Source: Ophioceras dolichostomum (Eukaryota > Ascomycota > Sordariomycetes > Magnaporthales > Ophioceraceae). From it: a DNA stretch of 14,964 nt. Under the pieces are notes generated by a model. It did no database searches. It was not told where the DNA came from and saw only the letters and a program-made list of their open reading frames with translations. The translations under genes were made by a program, and so were the position numbers. The stretch lies in contig PYST01000583.1 in NCBI GenBank assembly GCA_003049485.1, positions 1-14,964 on the forward strand, in the 5' to 3' direction. This document shows, in pieces, positions 1-7,370 of this stretch (the stretch's first letter is position 1; each line of letters begins with the position of its first letter).

Positions 1-493
1 GCGTTGGCTTTTGGCTTTTGCGGTGTGGTTTGCGTCGGTTCGGGCGCGTGTGTGTGTTGGTGCCGTGGGTCGGTGGATTGGTTGACCAGAGAACAAGTTT
101 GCTCGCTCATTTTTTCCACACCCCGTCGTGTGTCGTTGTATTCTCTCTGCATCTTGTCGCGCATTTCAAGGGCGCTTTTGCATTTCCAATGACGCACAGC
201 CGTCGAGGTAGGTACCTAGGGGTCTGCTCTTTTTCCTTAGCTTTCATCATCCAATCCTGATTCTTGCCTTTTTTTTTTCAATCCCTTTTTCCTTTTCCTG
301 GGCTAGCTATTCCATCCCATTTAACATTTTCTGCTCGTGCAGTGCTTTACTCCTCCGCAATTATCGCGAAGACCTTTCTTCCCCTCCTTCCGTGGGGATA
401 TGCTACTTTCTTTTCGTCTTTCCATGTTTTCCGAGCAGTCCCCTCCAGCCTATCGTCTTGTTGTCCTGCAGCTGGTAAGCAACCTACCAGCTT
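1..493. other. No gene supported; GT- and CT-rich sequence
   Basis: The first part is GT-rich and is followed by long T/C-rich stretches. Open frames here are short, overlap in several frames and resemble no family I know. A TAGG-type motif (GTAGGTACCTAGG) lies near 206-219. The stretch could be the leader or promoter of something, but nothing identifies a start site. Confidence 0.5.
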
Positions 494-757
494 TCAATGC
501 CTTTCATTCTGGAACGAGATGGAGCTTCTCGAATCTTCTTCGATGATCCGAACTCTGCGCGTGCTATTATCACAAGAAGAGTTGGAAGACGCGTTGCATT
601 CCTCGTGCACCTCAAGATAACATTTGCCTGTGCTTTCAGCTTTCAATTGGAACCATGGCCTGTCGGTGATGTAGTGGATGGCGGACTGAATGACGTCATT
701 GATGTCGTCGACAGTTGACGGCCACCACAAGGTGGAGCATTCAGCGGCTTCAGCCAC
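494..757 (-). other. Possible coding exon or gene relic, unknown product
   Basis: An open minus-strand frame of about 87 codons ends in TGA at 494-496. Its first usable initiator is GTG, so if it is real it is probably an internal or terminal exon. The translation has an acidic/hydrophobic stretch (STVDDINDVIQSAIHYITD) followed by Cys-containing residues (KCYLEVHEECNASS), which reads more like protein than the neighbouring frames. The DDINDVIQSAI stretch faintly recalls the C-terminal part of small secreted Ecp2/Hce2-type domains, but the cysteine spacing does not confirm this. A plus-strand frame overlaps the same bases. I do not assign a function. Confidence 0.18.
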
Positions 758-1643
758 TTTGTGGCTACGCCTCCCACAGCGTGATTGTTATCAGTTCCGC
801 TCTGATAACGGTTTACTGTGCAGAATCCCGGGCTATCAGCACGTGCTATTCTGCGTGCACTGACGTTCATGACGCGATCCAGCGATCGATTCTAATGACC
901 AAGTTTCTCGAGCTGTCTACCTACCTAAGGTCCTGGAATTCAATCCAGCTGCCACAGCGCTCCAGCTGACCTTGTCGCTCCAGCTCTGCCGTCAGGCGAA
1001 ACATCACCATCGAGTCCATGCCTTCGCCGGCGCTCGCGGACCGTATTCCCACACTTCTTGAAGAGTCAGCGTCTCCGCCGTGTCCTCTTCTGCGATGCAC
1101 GGAAATTCAGCGAAGCCATTCGCTGAGCGCAGAGCGGTGCGTTACCAGTCCATGGGAATGAAAGCTACTAACTAGTCTACTATCGCTTGACACTCAGGTC
1201 GGCGGATAGCAGGGAGGACATGACGTCCTCCAGCAGATCTTGGGGCGCCTGGGCCTCCACTCCATCAAGCGAGATTCTTTGTTTCCTCCTCATTCAGCGG
1301 CGGCGCCGCCTTTCTGAGTGGTTGCAGAGTGTGGGCAGAGTCCAAGGAAAGCGTGGAAGACCGGAGCCCTGCCCGACAACAAACCGGCTTCGAGTGAAGT
1401 TTCCTGATTGCTTTTGCCTGAGTTGAGTCACGATGTCAGCTGGCACGTCGTCCGGGGGCCTAGGTCTCCAGGCAAATCTGAAGACCTAGTGGTCACCTTG
1501 CTTTGGCCGTAACTGTGTCTCTTTCTGACTCGGCAAGAGTCAAGCAGTCTGGTATCTCAATGACGACCCTGTCCAGAAGCCTTAGCTCGGCTAAACATTG
1601 GGAGTGATGAGTCGATACCTACCTGCCTACTGATCCCATTGCG
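758..1643. other. Intergenic, no gene supported
   Basis: No frame longer than about 80 codons with family-like content occurs on either strand. Isolated motifs include a TGAGTCA (AP-1 type) at 1424-1430 and TAGG/CCTA repeats near 918-928 and 1618-1630. These alone do not define a promoter. Confidence 0.5.
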
Positions 1644-1662
1644 ACGCGTTACGCGTCACGTG
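1644..1662. promoter_or_regulatory. Double MluI cell-cycle box plus E-box
   Basis: ACGCGT occurs at 1644-1649 and again at 1651-1656, followed immediately by CACGTG at 1657-1662. The two ACGCGT copies form the odd palindrome GACGCGT-T-ACGCGTC. In ascomycetes ACGCGT is the core bound by MBF/APSES-type factors and CACGTG is a bHLH site. Both facts are family knowledge. That this cluster works as a promoter element is inference, because no adjacent gene start is clear. Confidence 0.3.
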
Positions 1663-1891
1663 CAGCCACTCCTCCAACATACTCTCCCGTCGTCCCAACT
1701 CCCAGCCGTCTCCCGTCTCATATCTCATGAGGAGGGACGAAATCCGGGAACGGCAGGTACTCTCTTACACCATTGTCGATTATGACAGGCAAATCAGTGG
1801 TATATTACGATTATGGGCAGCCGCTAGTTGGCTGAGGAGTAATATATTCCGGACGAAAAACACGATAGCGCCCCCCCTCCAAGATCAGAGC
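1663..1891. other. Intergenic, no gene supported
   Basis: A short stretch between the ACGCGT/CACGTG cluster and the purine repeat. It holds a GC-poor segment with TATATT near 1799-1805 and a run of C at 1871-1877. No coding frame stands out. Confidence 0.45.
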
Positions 1892-1980
1892 AAGAAAAAT
1901 AAAGAAAACAAAGGAAAAGAAGAAAGAAAAAAGATAAAGAAAAAATAAAAGGAAGAAAAAAGAAAAAAGGAAGAAAAAAG
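1892..1980. repeat. Purine-rich simple repeat
   Basis: About 90 bases consist almost only of A and G on the plus strand, as variants of GAAAAA, GGAAG and AAAGAA. The only interruptions are a few T and C residues near the start and middle. Such tracts arise by slippage and tend to exclude nucleosomes. The Lys-rich and Phe-rich translations across it are artefacts of composition. Confidence 0.85.
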
Positions 1981-2136
1981 TTAGAACAGAGCTTGGATCG
2001 GACACAAGAAGAAATCCCCTTTCCCTCCTCTGCTTAACCCACCCGCCCTTGCCCGCCCTCTCCCTTGGATAGGAAGGGCAGGGCCAGCATGGCCAGGGTC
2101 AGCCTGGCGTCATCATCACTCTTGCTAGGTAGGTGG

Positions 2137-2316
2137 CTATTGGGCCGGACCGGCCGTCTTCTTCCCACCCTTCTTCTCTTTGCCTTTCTTCTCGTTCCTT
2201 GTGATGCACGGATCCTCTCCTCGTGCGGAGGGCTCTCCTCCTCCGACGGTGAAGGTCTTCTGGTAATCAAGAGGCACGGAATTGGAGGAAACGCGGGCCT
2301 TCTTCAAACTCCTTGT
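2137..2316 (-). other. Possible Lys-rich C-terminal exon, unknown product
   Basis: On the minus strand a candidate acceptor (ATTATACAG, CAG at 2317-2319) is followed by a 59-codon open frame closed by TAG at 2137-2139. The translation contains SVPLDYQKTFTVGGGEPS and ends in a basic tail (KKGKEKKGGKKTAGPAQ), which resembles natural C-terminal tails. No upstream exon can be placed, because the transcription-factor locus begins at 2451. Joining it to that gene through the GTAACT site near 2463 puts it in the wrong frame. It may be a relic or chance. Confidence 0.15.
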
Positions 2317-2370
2317 CTGTATAATAATTACCTATATATACGGAAATCACGTTAGGACACGTAGATAGAT

Positions 2371-2403
2371 ACCTAGGTAGGTAGGTAGGTAGGTACCTAG
2401 CTA
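2371..2403. repeat. TAGG tetranucleotide array with palindromic ends
   Basis: ACCTAGGTAG is followed by three more TAGG units and ends in GTACCTAGCTA. CCTAGG/TACCTAG on both sides makes the array partly self-complementary. The same motif recurs at many other places in the window (for example 206-219, 2125-2134, 12001-12012, 13711-13737 and 14368-14384). Confidence 0.85.
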
Positions 2404-2727
2404 AACAGAAGTGAAAGATGGACAGGGAGGGAGCAAGAAACGAAACTGGGTCAGCTTGCCGAGTTACGCTGGATGGGCATGGGAGATGCCGGTTCGGGGG
2501 GTTGGGGGGCCTGCTCGGAGGGCTCGGCGGCGCTCTGGGGGAGCAGCTCCTTGCTGAGGCCGATGAGGATGCGCCTGTCGATAGCGAGTGTGCTGGTTGG
2601 GTGGGCGACGACGTCGAGGTATTCGATTGCGCGGCGGAAGAGGTGCCTCAGCAGCTCGCCGTCCACGAACTTGCCGAGGATGTGGTCCCTGTGGACGGCC
2701 GACAGCACCAGAAGGTTGCTCAGTTGG

Positions 2728-2836
2728 CTGGATGGATGATGACGGAAGCGGTTAGTATATATATATATATATATCTGTGTGTGTGTGTGTGTGTGTATGT
2801 GTGTGTGTTTGTGTGTGTGTTTGTGTCAGGACTTAC
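2728..2836 (-). other. Last intron of the transcription factor, filled by microsatellite
   Basis: On the minus strand the donor is GC|GTAAGT, the branch point is a perfect TACTAAC (complement at 2752-2758) and the acceptor is CATCCAG. Splicing joins the FGTAHA and LLVLSAV blocks in frame, as the family expects. About two thirds of the 109 bases are (CA)n and (TA)n on the minus strand. Confidence 0.85.
2756..2825. repeat. (TA)n(TG)n compound microsatellite
   Basis: A pure TA run at 2756-2774 is followed by imperfect TG repeats to 2825 with scattered TATG and TTTG interruptions. It lies entirely within the last intron of the transcription-factor locus, next to its branch point. Confidence 0.9.
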
Positions 2837-3393
2837 GCATGAGCAGTTCCGAAGGCATTGGCGATGATGATCCTTTTACGCGGTACATTGTGAAACGCCC
2901 TGGTGTTCTCGATGAGGGCCGTAATCCCGCTCCGCACAAACATCATGACATCCGGATGCTCAAGGTCGATTTCCTCGTCGATCCCGTCGTGACTGTCGTC
3001 CAGCCTGCCGACCTCCTCCTCCTCGCCCCTCGCGGCTGAGGCCTCCGCCCTCTTTAGCTTGAAGTGCCGGTTGACGATGCCTTGGATGAGGGGCCGGTGG
3101 ATGAGAACCGAGGCGCCCCAATGTCTGGCTCTCAGCCTTGCCTGCAGGAAGTCCGTGGGAGGTTCGTCCGTGTCCTCATTGAAAGAGTTCTGGTCCAGCC
3201 TCTCCCTCAGGCTCCTGATCGTGTGGAGCTTGGCCGGCGCGTTCAGGTTGTGCAGCGTCCGAGGCACTGTGTCGAGCAGCCCGCGCAGGAAGAGCTGCCC
3301 CAGATAATCCCGCACGACGTGCCGAGAAAACCCGGACTCAAGCGCGATCGCTTCGCTCAGGGCCGGCATCCGCTCCGCGAATTGCAGGATGCC

Positions 3394-3396
3394 CTA
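3394..3396 (-). other. In-frame TAG within the regulatory domain
   Basis: The minus strand reads CTC CCC CAA TAG GGC ATC CTG. The conserved-looking frame continues unbroken on both sides (AELPLPQ, stop, GILQFAERMP). There is no GT-AG pair that would remove it. A Ser codon (TCG) changed by one base is the simplest origin, since related proteins have Ser-Gly here as far as I recall. Confidence 0.85.
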
Positions 3397-4865
3397 TTGG
3401 GGGAGCGGCAGCTCCGCCACGATGTCGCCTTCCAGCTGCAGGCAGGTCCGGAAGGCAAGGATCCGCTGGTTGTCCTCAACCGTCCGGGGTGGGCCCTGAA
3501 TCAGGCGGGCACGGTGGGGCCGGAGCCGCCGCTGGATCATCCAGGACGCTTGGATGATGCGCAATTGGCCTTCCAGCACGCGGCCGATCTGCTCATAATA
3601 GAGCCCCGCGAGCAGGTTGGCATATACGTGGTCTATGGTGCAGCTGTCTAGCTCGGCGCCGATGATGCCGATCGCGACCGTGAAATAGTCCAGCCCCGGG
3701 ATAGTTACGTCCATGTTGCGTCTGGCGGTACTATTATCTTGCTCCACTACTGCCACTCGCGACGCTGGCGACACTGGCGACACCGGCGACACCGGCGACG
3801 GCTGGCTGGCGGGCGAGTGAGGGTTGGACATGGCGGAAGGCGGCAGGCCCTGGATGGGCGACGCAGGGAGGAAGGGGTTGCGCGGAGCTGGCGGTTCGGG
3901 AGGCGCTATGGTGCCGGTGCTCTGGCCGACGTGAGACGGGGCGCCGTCGTCCGACGATGGCGGCTCGGGCGGCATGGGCAGTCGGCCCTTGACGGCGCAT
4001 ACCTTGCCAAAGGCGAGCATGCACAAAACGACTGCGCTGGAGATGGCCTGATCGGGAGGCCCCCGCCCTTGCACAACCGGGGGCGCACTCGGGTCTGGGT
4101 AGCCGCCGCCTGTCGGCGATCGCTTCCTTTTCAAGCCCACCTTCTCGGCTTGCGCAAACCCGGCCGTTGGGAAGCTCCCGGCCGGGTTTCCGGGAACAGG
4201 CCGGCGGGGCCCGGGCCTGGAGCTCTGAAGGCAGGATGATCGGATACATGTTCTGGATGTTGTCCTCATGGCTCTGGACGAGCGGCCACACTGTGTACAT
4301 GTCAAGGCCCAGCTCCTTGGGGCCGCCGCCGCTGGCACTGCCGACGCTGCCGACGCTGCCGCCGCCGACCGTTCTGGCGGGGGCGGACGGCATCTCCGGG
4401 ATGTTGATGGGGATACTAGATGGTCTACTACCCGACATGGCCGAATGGTATGGGGGAGGCGGCGGTGGCGGGGCCATTTCCGGCGAGTCTGCTCCGACGG
4501 ACAGCGACGCCTGCTGGCCGTAGTCGGTGCCGGGGTCTCCGCCGGCCTCTCTGGCGGCGTCGCGACCCTCGCCACGTCCGGCTGCTGGCCGGAACCTGGG
4601 GCGCTGTTCCTCGTTCCGGAGCGGGTACTCGCCCACGCAGTCGACGCCCTCGGCCCGTAGCGAGTCGCGGACCAGGTGGTCGATGGCGGGCCATTGCAGG
4701 GGCTGCCCGGTTGGCGTTTCGCGACTGATAGGGGTTGCCGACTGTCCGGCCGCAGCCTCCCGCTCCCGGGCGCATTCTAGACTGCTGACGCGCCCGTGGA
4801 GTTTCGAAACCTCGTTCTGAAGAACGCTGATCAGTTGGAAAAGAGCCTTTGCGGACATGTCTGGT

Positions 4866-4962
4866 CTGGACCGAGTTCGAGGCGTGGTTAGCAGCTGCTC
4901 CGACATGCTGGTCTGCGTTGGGCTTGAAGGGAAGGAGAACAAAATAGTTGCGCAAGACTCAC
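4866..4962 (-). other. Intron after the zinc cluster
   Basis: On the minus strand the donor is AAGCC|GTGAGT and the acceptor is CGGTCCAG, with a TGCTAACC branch sequence about 25 bases upstream. Splicing links the cluster frame (EKPIPKP) to the next exon (PDMSAKALFQLISVLQ) in phase. This next part begins with a short predicted coiled coil, as is usual after a zinc cluster. Confidence 0.8.
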
Positions 4963-5068
4963 GGCTTGGGTATCGGTTTTTCGTATACGCACTCGAGGTC
5001 CCCTGAACTGCGCTTTGTGCAAGGTTTCGTCTCGTCGCACTTCTCCTTACCCTTCCTCCAGACATGGC
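4963..5068 (-). other. Relic Zn2Cys6 DNA-binding domain
   Basis: One minus-strand frame reads RKGKEKCDETKPC followed by TKRSSGDLECVYEKP, which is plainly the second half of a fungal binuclear zinc cluster. Of the six cysteines expected (C-x2-C-x6-C-x5/12-C-x2-C-x6/8-C), the third, fourth and sixth are present. Arg stands at the fifth, Trp at the second and Arg at the first. The neighbouring poly-Gln frame instead keeps a PCLE with a cysteine at the right distance for the first ligand, as if a few bases carrying the second cysteine had been lost. In this state zinc binding is not expected. Confidence 0.75.
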
Positions 5069-5088
5069 GTCGGCGACATCGACTGTCC

Positions 5089-5290
5089 CGGCTGCTGCCG
5101 AGGCTGCTGTTGTTGTTGTTGTTGCTGAGGCTGAGGCCGCTGCTGCTGCTGCCGAGGCTGCTGCTGCTGCCGAGGCTGCTGTTGCTGTCGAAGTTGCTGC
5201 TGTTGTTGCTGAGGCTGCTGCTGCTGCTGAGGCTGTTGCTGAGGTTGCTGAGGCTGTTGCTGACGCTGCTGCTGCTGAAAATGTTGCTGG
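5089..5290 (-). repeat. CAG/CAA tract encoding poly-Gln
   Basis: About 200 bases of CAG and CAA triplets, broken by CCT, CGG and CGA codons, give Gln-rich sequence with scattered Pro and Arg on the minus strand. It sits directly before the zinc-cluster relic, where this family often has a Gln/Pro-rich N-terminal region. The complementary strand reads as Ala/Val/Glu repeats and is not taken as a gene. Confidence 0.85.
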
Positions 5291-5493
5291 GACGGCAGAC
5301 CGTGGGTCAAAGCGTACTCGAGCGGTTGAGCCTGAAGCGGTGGTTGAAAGTACGGGAGCGGCGGCTGAGGGTAGGAGCCATCGCCGAGGTAAGAGAAGCA
5401 GTTGTCGTAGGGACCAGACTGCGGCAACGGCTGAGACTGGGCAGGTGATATGGGTTGGTAAGGGAGGTGAGGGCAACCACGGGTTCTGCTCAA

Positions 5494-6123
5494 TATTTAC
5501 TCAGGATGCCTTCGAGCAGGATGATCTGGTGGTGGTAGGCTGTACCGTAGGAGCTAGCAGACGTAGTAGGCCAGGCGTCCCGAGCAGTGACTTGTGTGGC
5601 TACCCCACGCTGCTGAATCCTCGCTCGGCTGCGACACTCCCTCCTCCCTCCGTCCCCTCCGTCCCCTCCATCTCCCCATCAGCCAGCCCCCAAATGGGAG
5701 CCATGTCGCTTAACCTGCCGTTGGCACTTTCTGCTGGGTGTCAAATGACTTGTTTCCATACATTTATTTTTATTAGTTTAATTCTCTAGTAGAGGACCAG
5801 TCGTTCAGAAGCCCCAAGAACCAGACGTGACTTTTCAAAGCCTCTCCTACAGAGACCGAGTGCGTCAATCGCTTGCCCACCGCCAGGGACGATAAATTGG
5901 GGGGGGGCAATTCCACGGATTTTGGCATCAGCAGAATGAAAGTTGCTGCGAGTCTCTATAACAACAGCCACGAGTTACATCGAACAACTACAATAGTAGG
6001 TAACGCCAAAAGTCCCGTCAGCCGCGAATGTCCGAGCGACGTCTTACACGATAGTATAGCCTCGCTCCCCGACTCGTTACCGTCCGCCAAGGTCCAATGC
6101 CGCCGACGACAGCGAGCCGCCTC
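5494..6123. other. Upstream region of the transcription-factor locus
   Basis: No complete gene is supported. On the minus strand an open stretch from about 5490 to 5672 contains TTSASSYGTAYHHQ, which resembles the Ser/Tyr/His-rich start of such regulators, but it has no ATG. It may be a remnant of the missing first exon. The rest holds C-rich repeats at 5637-5677 and a G8 run near 5900. Confidence 0.4.
5646..5677 (-). promoter_or_regulatory. G-quadruplex-type motif upstream of the regulator
   Basis: The minus strand has four runs of three or more G (complements at 5646-5648, 5654-5657, 5663-5666 and 5674-5677) with loops of 5, 5 and 7 bases. This fits the usual G3+N1-7 pattern. It arises from a 9-10-base repeat unit (CCGTCCCCT). 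It lies about 150 bases upstream of the first recognisable exon, on the coding strand. Confidence 0.5.
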
Positions 6124-6405
6124 CTAGGCCCGAACCAATTCGTCAACATCCTTCGCGATCCGCTGCCGATTCCCCTTCAGCACTTGGATGGACGCGTCGT
6201 TGTTGGCGATTTCTTGTCCGTACCGCCCGAGCTCTTTCTGGATCGCTTGGAGTTTCTTGGTGTGCTCCGCTTGCTGGTCCATGAGTTCGGACATTTTGGC
6301 TTTCAGACTGATGTTGCCCTGCCGCGTCGCACGGATCCTGGCCGTACGAGAGCGTTTCTCCCTTTCGAGGTCCTTAATTTTACGTTCAGTCCCGCGAAGA
6401 GACAT
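6124..6405 (-). CDS. Small coiled-coil protein, unknown function
   Basis: The 93-residue frame starts at ATG 6405-6403 (context GGCAATGTC) and ends with TAG at 6124-6126. The protein is highly charged and almost free of Pro and Cys. Heptad-like spacing of Leu, Ile and Met runs through nearly the whole length (for example LKAKMSELMDQQ and IQKELGRYGQEI), so a continuous coiled coil is likely. The first 30 residues are strongly basic (RKIKDLEREKRSRTARIR). I do not recognise the family, and it lacks the Asn/Arg spacing of a bZIP basic region. An acceptor-like CCAACAG with a GCTAACA branch sequence lies just upstream (CAG at 6415-6417), so a 5' UTR intron or a further upstream exon is possible. 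It shares no clear operon-like link with neighbours, as expected in a fungus. Confidence 0.6.
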   Translation of the reverse strand: MSLRGTERKIKDLEREKRSRTARIRATRQGNISLKAKMSELMDQQAEHTKKLQAIQKELGRYGQEIANNDASIQVLKGNRQRIAKDVDELVRA

Positions 6406-7295
6406 TGCCAAAAACTGTTGGGAACCGGGCCTGTTAGCCTGGAGTGTAAGTAGGTAGCAGGGGACGGGGAAGGGAAGATGCTAATGACGATGACCCCACC
6501 AAAACGTGTAGAAAGATGTAATCACAGGTGTGTTCAGCTTGAGCCTGACGATCGACTGAATTCTGGAGTGCGAGTTTAGAAGATCTGGACGTTGGCCATG
6601 GTAAGGTAGGCACCCGTGTCTGTCGGCTTGACTGCGTTTGTTTAATTTGATCCTGACCTCCTCACTAGTTGCCGTATGGCGCACTGGAGAGCCGCATAGA
6701 GCCTCGCTCCGGGCTAGTTGGGGAGGGAAGCCGCTTCTTTGTCCCCTCCCTCGCCTGCCCTCCCTCGCCTGCCTCCGCTCACCGCTAACAAATCCAAGAT
6801 GGTTGGACGGCCGAACATCTTGACGCCCAGCGAGATATTTTTGTCCGTTGGAAGAACGCCAACCACCCACATTTGGCTACCTCCGCGAAAGTGACTCACC
6901 GGCACAATACGCCTGCTCCCTTGCGTCAGCTTTGCCAGCCAACATGCAGCGCCCTTTCTCATTTTTGTGCCATCTCATTGGAGGGCGGGAGGGGGGAAGC
7001 GTGAAGGCAACAAACGACTCCACAAACTCGCCTCCCTGCATCTTGCAGGATACGTAGGTAGTCAGACTGACGATGGTCAACTGGTCACTGTCTTTTGTCT
7101 CAGGATGGTATTCGCCAATACATTGTAGCACGTGTTGGAAAGCCGAGGCGGGACTCGTATTGGAAAGGAGAGAAGAGAACTATTTGAATGAGTGTATTGA
7201 AGAGCCCCCGCCCTTATTATTCTGTCTATCTACAGAGTGAATGGACGGTCTTTTATAGACCTCTAGAGTGGAGAGATGAATCACGTCGAAGGTCA
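6406..7295. other. Intergenic, no gene supported
   Basis: Several open frames of 60-130 codons overlap on both strands here with no family-like content. A good minus-strand donor sequence (GCCG|GTGAGT) occurs at about 6892-6897 and could belong to an upstream non-coding exon of the coiled-coil gene. C/T-rich tracts occur near 6739-6780 and a G-rich tract near 6983-6998. Confidence 0.4.
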
Positions 7296-7370
7296 TAGAA
7301 GCTATTATCAAGCATCGTTCTAGAACATCATAGAAGTCCATAGAACCTTCGGGCAGTTGGTAGAATCTTC
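7296..7370. promoter_or_regulatory. Phased TAGAA array with heat-shock-element dyads
   Basis: TAGAA starts at 7296, 7321, 7331, 7341 and 7361, so four copies lie on an exact 10-base grid. Within it are three dyads of the heat-shock factor type: TTCtaGAA at 7318-7325, GAAccTTC at 7343-7350 and GAAtcTTC at 7363-7370. Heat-shock factor binds alternating GAA/TTC pentamers (known). Whether this cluster is used, and by which gene, cannot be seen. Confidence 0.35.

Larger units (their letters stand above)
2451..5493 (-). pseudogene. Zn2Cys6 fungal transcription factor, decayed
   Basis: The locus matches a fungal binuclear zinc-cluster regulator family: a Gln-rich N-terminus, a zinc cluster, then a long middle domain. 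Apparent exons are about 5493-4963, 4865-2837 and 2727-2451, with introns at 4866-4962 (GTGAGT donor, TGCTAACC branch) and 2728-2836 (GTAAGT donor, TACTAAC branch). Family-like blocks in order are MYTVWPLVQSHEDNIQNMYP, KRKRSP, IPGLDYF with HVYANLLAGLYYEQIGRVLE, FRTCLQLEGDIVAELPLPQ, LRARHWGASVLIHRP and ITALIENTRAFHN, then NAFGTAHA across the last intron to NLLVLSAVH. Such proteins act in the nucleus on specific promoters. The copy looks non-functional. Only part of the zinc cluster remains, in a frame different from the poly-Gln. The frame also switches near 4150-4240 without usable splice sites, an in-frame TAG lies at 3394-3396, and the poly-Gln frame has no ATG before an upstream TAA at 5497-5499. 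Sequencing error could explain single lesions but hardly all of them. Family identity is firm; the pseudogene call is strong inference. Confidence 0.78.

Noticed and set aside
691..698. Perfect CRE-type TGACGTCA
   Set aside because: A single 8-base match without an adjacent gene start; it may also lie inside a coding-like frame.
3734..4575. Overlapping long minus-strand frames through the same bases
   Set aside because: Upstream of about 4240 only one frame, and downstream of about 4150 only the other, carries the transcription-factor blocks. The remaining parts are GC-rich shadows.
5064..5789. Plus-strand 241-codon frame starting with ATG and rich in Ala, Val and Glu
   Set aside because: It is the antisense reading of the poly-Gln tract. 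The recognisable protein family lies on the minus strand, and the rest of this frame has no family-like content.
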